Shown: piece by piece, positions 9,642-17,620 of the stretch
Position numbering within the stretch: position 1 is the stretch's first letter
Layout: each line of letters opens with the position of its first letter
DNA from: Chara braunii
Taxonomy: Eukaryota; Streptophyta; Charophyceae; Charales; Characeae
Reading direction: 5' to 3'
Assembly (NCBI GenBank): GCA_003427395.1
Contig: BFEA01000182.1
Coordinates: 729,581 to 749,890 of the forward strand
Length of the DNA: 20,310 bases
Program-made: the position numbers and the translations under genes
The notes under the pieces: generated by a model
Database searches by the model: none
What the model was told of the DNA's origin: nothing
Seen by the model: only the letters and a program-made list of their open reading frames with translations

Positions 9642-10746
9642 TGCAAGGAACATGAATGTGGACGAAGCAAAGAAATCCCAATTGCAAATCACACTGAAGT
9701 CCAAGTAGTCAAAGCAAGAGCAGATAACACATTGGAACCGAGCAATCATCCATTTGAGAACGATACAGCAAAAGTCGCGAGTCAATGTCCAAGCCCAATC
9801 GGGCGACACCAACAACATAACTCGAAGTAGCCCTCTCTCTTGAATGGCGCCAGGCGCCCTATCTACTCTACAGCCTATCCTACAACTACAGTCATGGAAG
9901 CAACCAGACGACTTGACGACCAGCTAGTGATGATGTCAACACCAATGCCGACCTCCTCTTCCACCAGGTACGTCACTCTCTCTTGTCCCTCACTCTCCCT
10001 TGTTATCCCACACAACGCCCTTCACCTTCCGAAGAACCACCTTCACCCTCACCTCCTCCAGCGCCCTCATGCAGCCTGGCTATGGCTGCCAGCGCCCTGC
10101 GCCCTACCGCTTAGCGCCTGTCTCTTATACACATAGCCTGGCTATGGCTGCCAGCACCCTGCGCCCAGGCTGCGCCCTAACGCTTAGCGCCAGCCTGCCT
10201 TTTCTCAGCCTAGCGCAGCGCAGCACCCCGCAACGCAACAGCGTGCTGGCCTTGCTCGCAATGGCCAAGATCCCTGCCCACTCGCCTGCTCTGCCTATAT
10301 GCCAGTGTTGCGTGTGGGTGGCCTCCCTTCAGCCTGCGCCTGGGCCCCAGTACCTGTACCCAGGCCTAATGCGGTTGGGGCCCACGTAATACAGTTGCGC
10401 CTCTTTCATCAAGGCCTGCGTCCAGATTCAGATAGTGGACCGGTTTCCCATTGGCATTTTCGGCCTCTATGTCCAGCATGCAATGTCGGCCTCACGTTTA
10501 TGCGCCCAGGGCCTAACCAATTCTGGGGCCCTGGTCCTTCTGCATTTGCAGAGATCTGGTACTCGGTGCACTCCAACCAACTGGCGTGCGGCAACTGTAT
10601 GGACCCCACTTCGTGAAATGTTGAACATACGGGGCTCTCGTTGATTTGCTGGCCTGCCTTCACTTAGGGCGGCCACGAGGCTTGCTGGGGGCCTTAGCCC
10701 AGAACATGTACATCACGGCAAGGCCCCTTTGAGGGCTCAATCCTCA
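9642..10746 (-). mobile_element. 3' LTR (copy B) of the Ty3/Gypsy element
   Basis: On the minus strand it starts TGAGGATTGAGCCCTC directly after a polypurine tract and ends CATGTTCCTTGCA at 9642. It shares the ordered blocks of copies A and C, including the GCCTGCC..GGCGGCC stem near 10652-10674 and the AACCAACTGGCGTG block near 10573. Its position makes it the 3' LTR of the coding region to its right. It is interrupted by a Tn5 mosaic-end match at 10118. Confidence 0.8.
10118..10134 (+). other. Tn5/Nextera mosaic-end remnant (likely assembly artefact)
   Basis: CTGTCTCTTATACACAT equals the first 17 of 19 bases of the Tn5 mosaic end used in Nextera and mate-pair libraries. The flanks are near-duplicates: GCCTGGCTATGGCTGCCAGC occurs on both sides (about 10074 and 10136). 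That is what an untrimmed mate-pair junction joining two repeat fragments would produce. Confidence 0.85.
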
Positions 10747-10761
10747 CATTCCATCCCCCTT
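10747..10761 (-). other. Polypurine tract
   Basis: Minus strand AAGGGGGATGGAATG lies between the end of the integrase/chromodomain frame and the first base of the 3' LTR, the standard site of plus-strand priming in LTR elements. Confidence 0.75.
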
Positions 10762-10774
10762 AGCTTCGAGATGC

Positions 10775-11065
10775 TTACTTCGCAGGTGCCTTCCCCTTTA
10801 GCTGTCTTTCATATTCAGCGACCACCTGAGGAGCTGTTTCAACCAGTTCTTCTCTGGTGAACCACCGATCTTCTTTTGGATCTGTGTGATGCCTGAATCT
10901 GACTCTGTATTCTCTTCTGGGTTTAGGAGGTCTTCCTCGGCCTAGAGGTCTCGGAACAGGCATGTCTCTATGTTCCAGAATGTCGTCGATGTCCACGTGG
11001 CCATCCATGGTTGGGGGCAGCATTGATCTCCGTGAAGGAAATTGATGCATCCAAACCATCCCCAA
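10775..11065 (-). pseudogene. Gypsy integrase tail with chromodomain-like segment
   Basis: The last part of the polyprotein. After a Pro/Arg-rich linker comes EYRVRFRHHTDPKEDRWFTR, which fits the YxVRWxG..xxxTWEPxxxL pattern of chromodomains (aromatic start, charged turn, W-[FT] strand) followed by an amphipathic helix ending ERQLKGKAPAK. Chromodomains of chromoviruses help direct integration to particular chromatin. The frame is shifted relative to the upstream integrase frame, with the change near 11000-11060. Confidence 0.65.
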
Positions 11066-11336
11066 ATATGTCTAAAACTTCCCAAGGACTGAAGTACTGT
11101 GGCATTAGTTTTCTAGAGATGCCGAATTCCTGTCCTAGCTCACTAGCCTTCACCCAGACAAGTTCCCCTACCTGAAATGTGGACTGTCGACGGTGTTTGT
11201 TCTCAGAGGCAATCATTGTTTCCTTAGACTTCTTAATGTGCTCGACAGCTTGCTGCAGCAGTTTCTCGTACTGCACCCCATATTCTATTGAACCAGGGGT
11301 TGCAGCAGGTCGGTTTTCAGGCAGGAGGAAGTCCAA
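10968..11336 (-). pseudogene. Gypsy integrase C-terminal domain
   Basis: Same frame as the integrase core (11358-12278) but separated by an in-frame TGA at 11355-11357. It contains the helix region KLLQQAVEHIKKSKETMI, a basic HRRQSTFQVGELVWVKAS segment and KLMPQYFSPWEVLD, which corresponds to the GPY/F-type module of Gypsy integrases. The frame is lost before the chromodomain. Confidence 0.7.
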
Positions 11337-11354
11337 AAACGATCTAGGCTTCCA

Positions 11355-12278
11355 TCACAAGTGCAACTGATTAGGACTGACGCCGGTACTGCTGTGCACA
11401 GCATTGTTGTACAGGCTGGCGATGAGAGGCAATTTCTCATCCCAGTCATCCTGGCTGGGCTTGATGTAATGCCTCAGCAGGTGTTGTACAACTCTGTTCA
11501 TCTTTTCGGCCTGTTCGTTGGCTTCGGGATGATTCCCGGAAGTCATCTGAAGTTGACTGCCTAATCGCTCTGCAGTCTTCTTCCACAACTCACTTGTAAA
11601 GCAGACATCCCTATCAGTAACGATAGTCTTAGGTAACCCGAAAAGTTGACTGCCTAATTGCTCTGCAGTCTTCTTCCACAACTCACTTGTAAAGCGGACA
11701 TCCCTATCACTAACGATAGTCTTAGGTAACCTGAAATCACGCACCCAGTTGTCCATAAACAACTTGATGATGTGCTCGGTCCTCACGGTGTCTGGCATTG
11801 CGATCAGTCTAGCGTACTTGGTGAACCGGTCTACAATGACAAAGATGTGCCTTTTGCCGCTTCGGCTGGTCACCAGGGTACCCATGAAGTCCATGGACAC
11901 ACTCTGTCCCGGGCCAGCGGGGATGGGCAACGGCTTCAGCAACCCAAGCGGTGCTGGAGTTTTGGGCTTGTCCCGCTGACAGACCTGACAGGTCTGCACA
12001 TACCTCTTTGCATCATCAAGCATTCCAGGCCACCAAAATCGCTGTACCAGGTTTGCACTGGTCTTTTTATAACCAAAATGTCCCGTCGCATCATGACATT
12101 CTCCTAAAAACAAACTGCGCAAATTCTCACTAGATGGAATAACTAATCTTTTAAACCCGGCCTTTTCAAGAAAGAGTAGCCCGTCCACCATCACAAACTC
12201 ATCTTGTGTGGCCTTATCTTTTGCCTGCAGCTTCCGTATGATGTCCATCGTGACAGGGTCTTCTTGATAGGCTCCCAC
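11355..12278 (-). pseudogene. Gypsy integrase, zinc-binding and catalytic core, with internal duplication
   Basis: The zinc-binding HHCC motif is intact (H62, H67, C97, C100 of the frame). The catalytic triad is visible: D130 in SMDF, D in (S/T)DRDV, and E258 in QAEKMN. The second Asp is present twice because codons 184-214 and 215-245 are a tandem duplication. D222 keeps the usual D-x35-E spacing, while D191 keeps the usual spacing from D130, so one copy must loop out and activity is unlikely. The frame ends in a TGA at 11355 that interrupts the following domain. Integrase joins the cDNA ends to host DNA. Confidence 0.9.
11551..11736 (-). repeat. 93-bp in-frame tandem duplication in integrase
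   Basis: Copies at 11551-11643 and 11644-11736 both encode LPKTIV(S/T)DRDV.FTSELWKKTAE.LGSQL and differ at a handful of bases. The unit contains the second catalytic Asp. Confidence 0.95.
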
Positions 12279-12490
12279 CAGCGATTGAGTTACTTCCTCA
12301 TATATGCCAAATTCGGAAACTAGCGCCCCTAGGTAGTCTGCCCTACGTGACAGCGCATCTGCAACCTTGTTGTACTCTCCCTTCAGATACTCCAGCTTGA
12401 AGTCATACTGATCTATGACCTCACTCCAGCGCTTGAGTGCATCAGAAAGAGCAGGTTGAGTCTTGATCTATTTAAGGGTCTGATGGTCAG
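12279..12490 (-). pseudogene. RNase H C-terminal part and connection to integrase
   Basis: On the minus strand this still reads as Gypsy sequence, for example EVIDQYDFKLEYLKGEYNK followed by ADALSRR, the C-terminal RNase H signature. It is separated from the N-terminal RNase H by an in-frame TAG at 12468-12470 (after a DHQTLK motif, where Trp is usual) and by a frameshift near 12560. It runs on in frame into the integrase at 12278. Confidence 0.8.
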
Positions 12491-12493
12491 TTC

Positions 12494-13789
12494 TCAAATA
12501 GAAAAACCGTCCCAACAGAAAGTGCCTCCAATGGACAAGTGCCTTGTAGAGAGCATAGAGTTCCCTTTCGTAGGTGGACTTGCCAGTTTCTTTGATGGCA
12601 TTTTCTTGCTCATGTACTCAATTGGCCCCAATTTCTTCCCATCCTGCTGAGCCAGCACTGCACCAATGTCGTATTGGCTTGCGTAAGTGGTCACTATGAA
12701 AGGCTTCTGAGGATCGGGCACCATGAGAACCTCATGATTCATGAGTGCATGCTTCAACTGTTTGAAAGCAGCCTCGTACTCATCACTCCAGTCCCACGAC
12801 GTATCAAGTCGAGTTAGATCAGTCAAAGGTGAGGCGACTGTGGAATAGTTTTTCACAAAGTTCCTATAGTAGCCACACATCCCTAAGAAAGATCTGACCT
12901 CAGTAACAGTCTGAGGTCGTGGCCAATCCCTAATACTAGCCACCTTCGCATCTTCTGGCCTAATCCCTTCGGCGGATACCTCATGACCCAAGTACAACAT
13001 CTTAGTGCGTCCAAACTCACATTTTTCTAGGTTGACCTTATACTTGTGCTGTCGCAGGAATGAGAGTAGAGTTTCTAAGTGTTGTGCATGCTCCTCGACA
13101 TACTTACTAAAGATAAGAATATCGTCAAGGTACACGATGACAAACTTATCTAAGTAGTCATGGAAGATCCTATTCATAGTGTGCTGGAATGTACCCGACG
13201 CACTGCAAAGGCCAAAGGGCATCACCACAAACTCGTACAGACCGTATCGGGTCCGAAATGCAGTTTTGTGCTGATCCTCAGGTCTTATGGCAATCTGATG
13301 GTAGTCAGACTTTAAGTCTATCTTGTTGTAGTACTTACATCCCTGCACCCTATCCAACAGGTCGTCTATGCGCGTTAGAGGCTCTGCCTTCTTCACCGTA
13401 ATGACATTGAGGCCTCTGTAATCAATGCACATCCTCAAAGATCCCCCCTTCTTCGGTACAAACAGCACTGGAGATCCGATGGGGGAAGTACTCGGCCGTA
13501 TCCAACCCTTTTCTGTCAGCTCTTTCAGTTGTCGCCGAAGTTCGTCCAACTCGGCCGGAGCCATCCTATAGATCCTTCCCTTTGGGTTTTTACTCCCTGG
13601 AATTATTTCTATGGCGTGGACAATCTCCCTTTCTACAACTCCTGTGGGCTCCTTGAACAGATCAGGGAACTTAGCAACGACGTGCTCTATCTCTGGGGGT
13701 GTTTTAATGGCCTCCCCTTTCTCAGAGACTAGGTACATACCCTCCTCTTGGTTCTGTTTATATAGTAATTGTAGAACTCTGATGCGCAC
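12494..13789 (-). pseudogene. Gypsy reverse transcriptase with RNase H start
   Basis: The frame of 431 codons carries the RT motifs in order: GSPVLFVPKK (about 105-114), LRMCIDYRGLN (118-128), KIDLKSDYHQI (156-166), FGLCSASGTFQ (192-202), VYLDDILIF with the catalytic Asp pair (219-227), and YLGHEVS (266-272). RT copies element RNA into DNA. The RNase H part starts at FIVTTYASQYDIGAVL (364-379); the family has TDAS here, so the first catalytic Asp is now Tyr369. From about residue 404 the frame is shifted and the last 27 residues are unrelated. The start overlaps the protease frame by a frameshift near 13780. Confidence 0.93.
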
Positions 13790-14130
13790 AAGCAGCCATA
13801 GGATTCTAGTAACCTACTAGCCTTATACTTGGCCAGTCTCACGGTCCTTCCATCAGGCAACTTATGTTTGAGCACCTTCGTGTCCCAGTCAAACTGGGGC
13901 TTGGCAACCTCAAGGTAGTACATTCCTAACAACTTATGGAATGGTAAGTCGTCGCTAACCAGGAACGAAATTTTATGATCAAGTTCCCCTCCCCCATAGG
14001 AGAAGGTACAAACTACATCCTTGACATAGTCTGTGACAACCATGCGCTCCTTATTGGCCAAAGTAGATGCTACCGGTCTACTAAGGTGTTGTACCCGATG
14101 TCAAGCGCATCGGCTCCCGCCTTTTTCGCA
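13729..14130 (-). pseudogene. Gypsy aspartic protease remnant
   Basis: The clear part (13729-14061) has FSYGGGELDHKISFLVSDDL and LLGMYYLEVAKP, typical of the C-terminal half of a retropepsin-like domain. Just upstream, at about 14075-14090, another frame reads NTLVD followed by CCGGTAGC, which looks like an LVDxGS active site split by a one-base deletion. A second shift returns to the downstream frame. Retropepsins cut the Gag-Pol polyprotein. No Gag coding sequence lies upstream. Confidence 0.7.
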
Positions 14131-14339
14131 AAGGTAGGAAGCCCTCCCGGCCATGTCACGCTAGAGTTAGATAAAAACAAAATCAAGAGACAACTCGGGA
14201 ACGACGCCTAACTGATCCCGCGAGCCGTCGAGACAGCCTCGGTCGCGTCGTCCCTTCACCGCTCTAGCCGGGTGCGCCAACTGTACATCCCACGGTCCCC
14301 TACGACAGGATAGGTTCCCGCAGGGCATAAGCTTACCTT

Positions 14340-14367
14340 CCCTAAGGGGCTGTCACCACCCTTAGGG
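14340..14367. other. 9-bp perfect stem-loop
   Basis: CCCTAAGGG at 14340-14348 pairs with CCCTTAGGG at 14359-14367. The GGGGCTGTCACC loop-side sequence recurs near 19030. Confidence 0.6.
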
Positions 14368-14470
14368 GTGTATCCCTACTGAGCTACTGACCCACATGCG
14401 AAAGCTTTTACGTGCAGATGCAGAGGTAGGTCAGTCGAGGGCGCTTGCTCGTTTCGGTGCAGTATAGGAA

Positions 14471-14576
14471 ACGCTTGGTTAACGCTAAGTGGGCCCAACG
14501 TCGTTCGTCCCTCAGGGCGTTGATCTCCCAAGTTCGGAACGTGCATTGGTCAACTAGGGCGGTCTCAACCAAGCGT
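14471..14576. repeat. 10-bp perfect inverted repeat
   Basis: ACGCTTGGTT (14471-14480) and AACCAAGCGT (14567-14576) enclose about 86 bp. Confidence 0.7.
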
Positions 14577-14659
14577 GAAACCCTCAGATATAATCCTAGT
14601 CCCTTGATGATCTCTTTGAAAACAAAACAACAAAAAATTGCATATCTCATATTAAAATT

Positions 14660-14985
14660 ATCAAAGATCAGGTCTTTGATTTGATGAGTCGGTTTGCCAA
14701 CCTGTATGATTGAAAAACTTTTATAATGTCTCTCCAAGATTACTAATTGAAGAAAAGATTAGGACCGATAGTCCTATCATGACTTAAACTTGTCATGATT
14801 AACTTTTGCAAGTAAATACCACTGCTACCATGCAGATCAACAAGTGATCTGGTTTCTCGCCGAAGTTTGAACTCTCGGTTCGACCACACTTCCGCTATCA
14901 CCTCCTCCTTGCCTCTGACATGCGTCTTTATGCATGTGATTACCCCTCGATGCATAAGCATGATAGTGCAATCATTGGGGTAATC
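14660..14985. repeat. Cluster of four perfect stem-loops
   Basis: ATCAAAGA/TCTTTGAT at 14660-14680, ATCATGAC/GTCATGAT at 14776-14799, CAGATC/GATCTG at 14833-14851, and GATTACCCC/GGGGTAATC at 14938-14985. The last encloses smaller palindromes. Stems are 6-9 bp without mismatch. Confidence 0.65.
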
Positions 14986-15068
14986 CAGATACTATCCATC
15001 TGGTTCGACCTAAGTGTGACCCTACTATAAGGACAACTCCCCACAGCACCTGACTCGTGAAGGTACGT

Positions 15069-15625
15069 CTAGCCGGGATAGACTTGTCGGCCCTCGCGGC
15101 TCTCCGCCGCTATCTGGTCGAGTCGTATAAGCTCCTCATCATCAAAAGTCAAGGTGGTGACACGCCCACCTCGCATAACTCGCACCTTCTGCGTGCCATA
15201 GAGAGAGGCTACCCGTGAGGCGAGCCTCCAAACTATGGCGCGAAACGGCTGTCGCATCCTAAAGAGGTGCGTTGTCGTGGTGTCTTTGATCCGGATGACG
15301 CCATAACGTTCTTCGGACAGGGTAATTCTAACACTCACAATGACCCGAGAAAGGCATTGGAGGTTGCTCGTACGATGGAAGTATAGTGTATATCCATGAA
15401 CTTCCTCCGGGAGTCGGGCCACATTGGCACGAACATCCGCACGCGAGTTAGGAAAAAATCCTTGCCCATCTCTGAGCAAGCCAATAACCCAACCCAACGT
15501 GTGGGTACTTCATTCCGAACCAGTAATAGTTGTTCCGCCCGCCGGATCAGCTCCTCGTCCCGAGTGTCGCGAATCAGCAAATATCTGGCCTGAGTAAAGT
15601 CTCGCCGTCCGCTAGGCATCTGCAT
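15069..15625 (-). CDS. Unknown protein Y, downstream member of a tandem paralogous pair (frame-shifted)
   Basis: Two overlapping frames seem to make one protein of about 185 residues. The first (from 15625) is basic and helical and contains RNEVPTRWVGLLA. The coding signal then moves to the second frame (to 15069), with RDGQGFF, HGYTLYF, VRITLSEERYGVI, VRVMRGGRV and the terminal TLTFDDEELIRLDQI. The same landmarks in the same order occur in the neighbour X. A frameshift near 15480 is either decay, programmed or a sequencing error. I see no membrane segment, signal peptide or known catalytic motif and assign no function. It lies 17 bp after X on the same strand. Confidence 0.4.
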
Positions 15626-15642
15626 ACCGAAAGAGCCACCTG

Positions 15643-16145
15643 TTAGGAGAGGCGGTCGTAGATTTCACAAGCCTCGTCATCGAATGCGGTGACGTTAAAA
15701 CGCTCTGAGCGAACGATATTAAATCTATTCGCTCGCACCCGCCTCACATGATGAAGGAGGCTGAACGGACCTTGCTGATCGTTCAGCCGAAGTGCAATAT
15801 AGAGGAACATTCCTCTAACCTCAGGAATGTTCTCTATACCTGGACACTCTTCATGAACCACAACGAGGTTCATGTCACGTAATCTCGAGATGGATTCGGA
15901 GGCGCAAAGTCATACCACACAATATGTCGGCCTGGTTCAATCAAGAAAATATAGCTTCGCGGTGGTTTCCTCACGCTCCCGTCCCAAAATCGTGGCTCAT
16001 CCCGTTCCAAGAAAATTTCATATGGGTTGTATACCAGCCTTCCTTTTCGTATCATGCCGACACGAGATCGTGTCGGCACCGCTAACCAATTTGTCGCCGC
16101 CTCGCGCGTGCTAAACAATCGGAGGATCACCGCCGCAGCGAACAT
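15643..16145 (-). CDS. Unknown protein X, upstream member of the pair (two ATGA-overlapping frames)
   Basis: Frame X1 (16145-15870, 91 residues) contains WLAVPTRSRVGMIRKG and RSYIFLIEPGRH. Its TGA overlaps the ATG of X2 (15873-15643, 76 residues), which contains MFLYIALRLND, VRRVRANRFNIV and ends TAFDDEACEIYDRL. Together they match Y: VPTR..VG..R.G near the N-terminal third, an aromatic Y-I/L-F strand in the middle, and FDDEx7D at the C-terminus. So X1 and X2 are probably two halves of one ancestral protein, now split or translationally coupled. The X2 start codon sits in the stem of a perfect hairpin (15852-15874). No family recognised. Confidence 0.4.
15798..15838. other. 16-bp stem-loop with one bulge
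   Basis: GAACATTCCT pairs with AGGAATGTTC and, beyond one bulged G, TATAGA pairs with TCTATA. It lies inside the X2 frame. Confidence 0.65.
15852..15874 (-). other. 8-bp hairpin covering the X1 stop / X2 start
   Basis: CATGAACC (15852-15859) pairs with GGTTCATG (15867-15874). The ATGA overlap (15870-15873) lies in one arm, so folding of the minus-strand RNA would hide the X2 start codon. Confidence 0.6.
16055..16078. other. 11-bp perfect stem-loop
   Basis: TGCCGACACGA pairs with TCGTGTCGGCA around a 2-base centre, so it is better viewed as a DNA palindrome or cruciform. It lies in frame X1 and encodes part of VPTRSRVG. Confidence 0.75.
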
Positions 16146-16224
16146 CTGGACGACGAAGCGGTAACTTTGTCAAAATAAATTCAGATATACCAGTTTTCAT
16201 GTTCAATTTTCATTCCCTTCCCGG

Positions 16225-16326
16225 ACCGTGATTCTTGTGTCACGGTTCGACCGCGAAAGTAGTGCCTACTTGCATTTCTTTTGACACTAGTTAAAACACG
16301 AACTGGGCTTCTTTTGGCACCAGTTC
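16225..16326. repeat. Three consecutive stem-loops upstream of X
   Basis: ACCGTGA/TCACGGT at 16225-16246, AAGTAG/CTACTT at 16257-16271 and GAACTGG/CCAGTTC at 16300-16326. All are perfect. They lie just upstream of the X start on the minus strand and could act on its transcript or mark a replication or transcription boundary. Confidence 0.6.
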
Positions 16327-16659
16327 CCCACTCGTTGGCGGCTCCTAAGACGGTCACCCGAAAAGGGTACTAGATTCAGCCTCCCCTTTACCTGAAAGCA
16401 TGAGAAGGCGACTACTCTCAGTTTCAAGACACCCTACCCTCTAGGAAGTGGTCTGGAATACCCCTTCTCCTCGCCGAATACGTTGTTCAGGACTCAGAAG
16501 TTGCGCTGGCTCCACGGCAACAACATGGTATCCCCCCGCATAAGCGGTCCGCTCTGAGTCGATAACGGGGCGGGCCCGTAAGGCAACGAACCCCTGCCTC
16601 AGATGCCTCCTAGAAAGAAGCCCTGAACCTTAGGTGCAGGCAACTTCCTCTATGCCTCC

Positions 16660-17104
16660 ATGGTAAGGGTTGACATGGACGAATCAAGAAGAAAGGAAAG
16701 CAAAACTCTTTTGGACGGGGACATAAAGAAAGTGGTCATTCGGGATAGAACGGGAATTCCTTGGGATGATACTAAAATATTTCCTCATCTTCATTTTTTG
16801 TTCTCACGACTTTTGTTCCTTCGGCACCCGTTAGTTATATTCCTTCCTCTTTTTTTTTTTTTGCATGCATCTGGGCAAGAGTGGAAGTAAGGTGAACATC
16901 CCCATCATTCCTTTGAGCAACTCAATGTCGATCCCATCTCACATGTACCCACCTGCACAATCAACAAAAAAAAAACAATCCAAAGATTCGCCCATCCCCC
17001 AACCAAAGTCAGCCCCTTTTCCCACACGCGTGACGTCACACACTTACCCTACCCTTTTTCCCAGAATTCAAAGTAAGGTCATGCAAGGTGTGGGTTCACA
17101 AGGG
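16660..17104. other. Transition region; poly-T tract and TGACGTCA site
   Basis: A 76-codon forward frame (16660-16890) begins with charged residues but turns into a Leu/Phe run encoded by the poly-T tract near 16850; I do not call it a gene. A-rich and C-rich low-complexity sequence follows. No other feature supported. Confidence 0.4.
17031..17038. promoter_or_regulatory. TGACGTCA bZIP-type palindrome
   Basis: Perfect TGACGTCA in the context CGCGTGACGTCACAC, upstream of the TGAGTCA-bearing tandem repeats. Regulatory function is inferred from the motif only. Confidence 0.3.
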
Positions 17105-17620
17105 TGTGCAAGGGAGACTGAGTCACGACTGACCTTGAGTGAAATTAACGAGGCTCACTCAAGAAAGCCAAGTATCTTCCTCAAGAGAAGATCGACTGCA
17201 CAACTCCTGTTGCGGCCGCTCACGAGATGAACCACACTCTCCTTCAGGCGCCACCACCGACCAAGTGCCGCTTACCAAGACAAAGCGTGCTCGCCGTCGA
17301 GGAGAGCGCTCCCACTCTCAAGTCTCACACAGTCCCACTGCAAGGGAGACTGAGTCACGACTCTCCTTCAGGCGCCACCACTGTGCAAGGGAGACTGAGT
17401 CACGACTGACCTTGAGTGAAATTAACGAGGCTCACTCAAGAAAGCCAAGTATCTTCCTCAAGAGAAGATCGACCGCACAACTCCTGTTGCGGCCGCTCAC
17501 AAGATGAACCACACTCTCCTTCAGGCGCCACCACTGACCAAGTGCCGCTTACCAAGACAAAGCGTGCTCGCCGTCGAGGAGAGCGCTCCCGCTCTCAAGT
17601 CTCACACAGTCCCACTGCAA
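17105..17620 (+). repeat. 277-bp tandem duplication with nested partial copy
   Basis: Unit 1 starts at 17105 and unit 2 at 17382, each opening TGTGCAAGGGAGACTGAGTC. A partial third copy (about 17340-17381) fuses the opening of the unit directly to the internal CTCCTTCAGGCGCCACCAC block, which therefore occurs three times. Each opening contains TGAGTCA (17119-17125, 17351-17357, 17396-17402). The frames reading through the repeats are shadows of the repeat, not a gene. Confidence 0.92.

Larger units (their letters stand above)
9642..14160 (-). mobile_element. Ty3/Gypsy (chromovirus-like) retrotransposon, 5'-truncated and decayed
   Basis: Order on the minus strand is protease, reverse transcriptase, RNase H, integrase, chromodomain-like tail, polypurine tract and 3' LTR. 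The order RT-RH-IN identifies Ty3/Gypsy; an integrase C-terminal chromodomain is typical of chromoviruses. Gag, primer site and 5' LTR are missing: homology fades at about 14140-14160 and unrelated sequence follows. At least two in-frame stops, several frameshifts, a changed RNase H catalytic residue and a 31-codon duplication in integrase show that it is dead. Confidence 0.9.
14165..16660. other. Hairpin-dense island of foreign character, with minus-strand ORFs
   Basis: Between the truncated Gypsy element and the simple-sequence region lies about 2.5 kb with neither retrotransposon homology nor nuclear-gene structure. It has compact minus-strand frames (one start overlaps the preceding stop as ATGA) and more than ten perfect stem-loops with stems of 6-11 bp. 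These traits are known from organelle genomes, plasmids and small viruses of algae, so an organelle- or virus-derived insertion is plausible. I do not recognise any organelle gene, rRNA or tRNA in it. The ends are approximate. Confidence 0.45.

Noticed and set aside
9600-9655. Foldback or MITE-type element centred at 9628
   Set aside because: The arms are two complete LTRs with their own TG..CA ends, so chance opposed insertions explain the palindrome.
12456-12650. Forward-strand frames across the Gypsy pol region
   Set aside because: They are antisense shadows of the RT/RNase H/integrase coding sequence.
14330-14402. tRNA-like sequence on the minus strand (GGTCAGTAGCTCAGTAGGG start)
   Set aside because: The first part resembles an acceptor/D-arm, but the candidate anticodon stem has a 4-nt loop and no T-arm or matching acceptor 3' strand follows.
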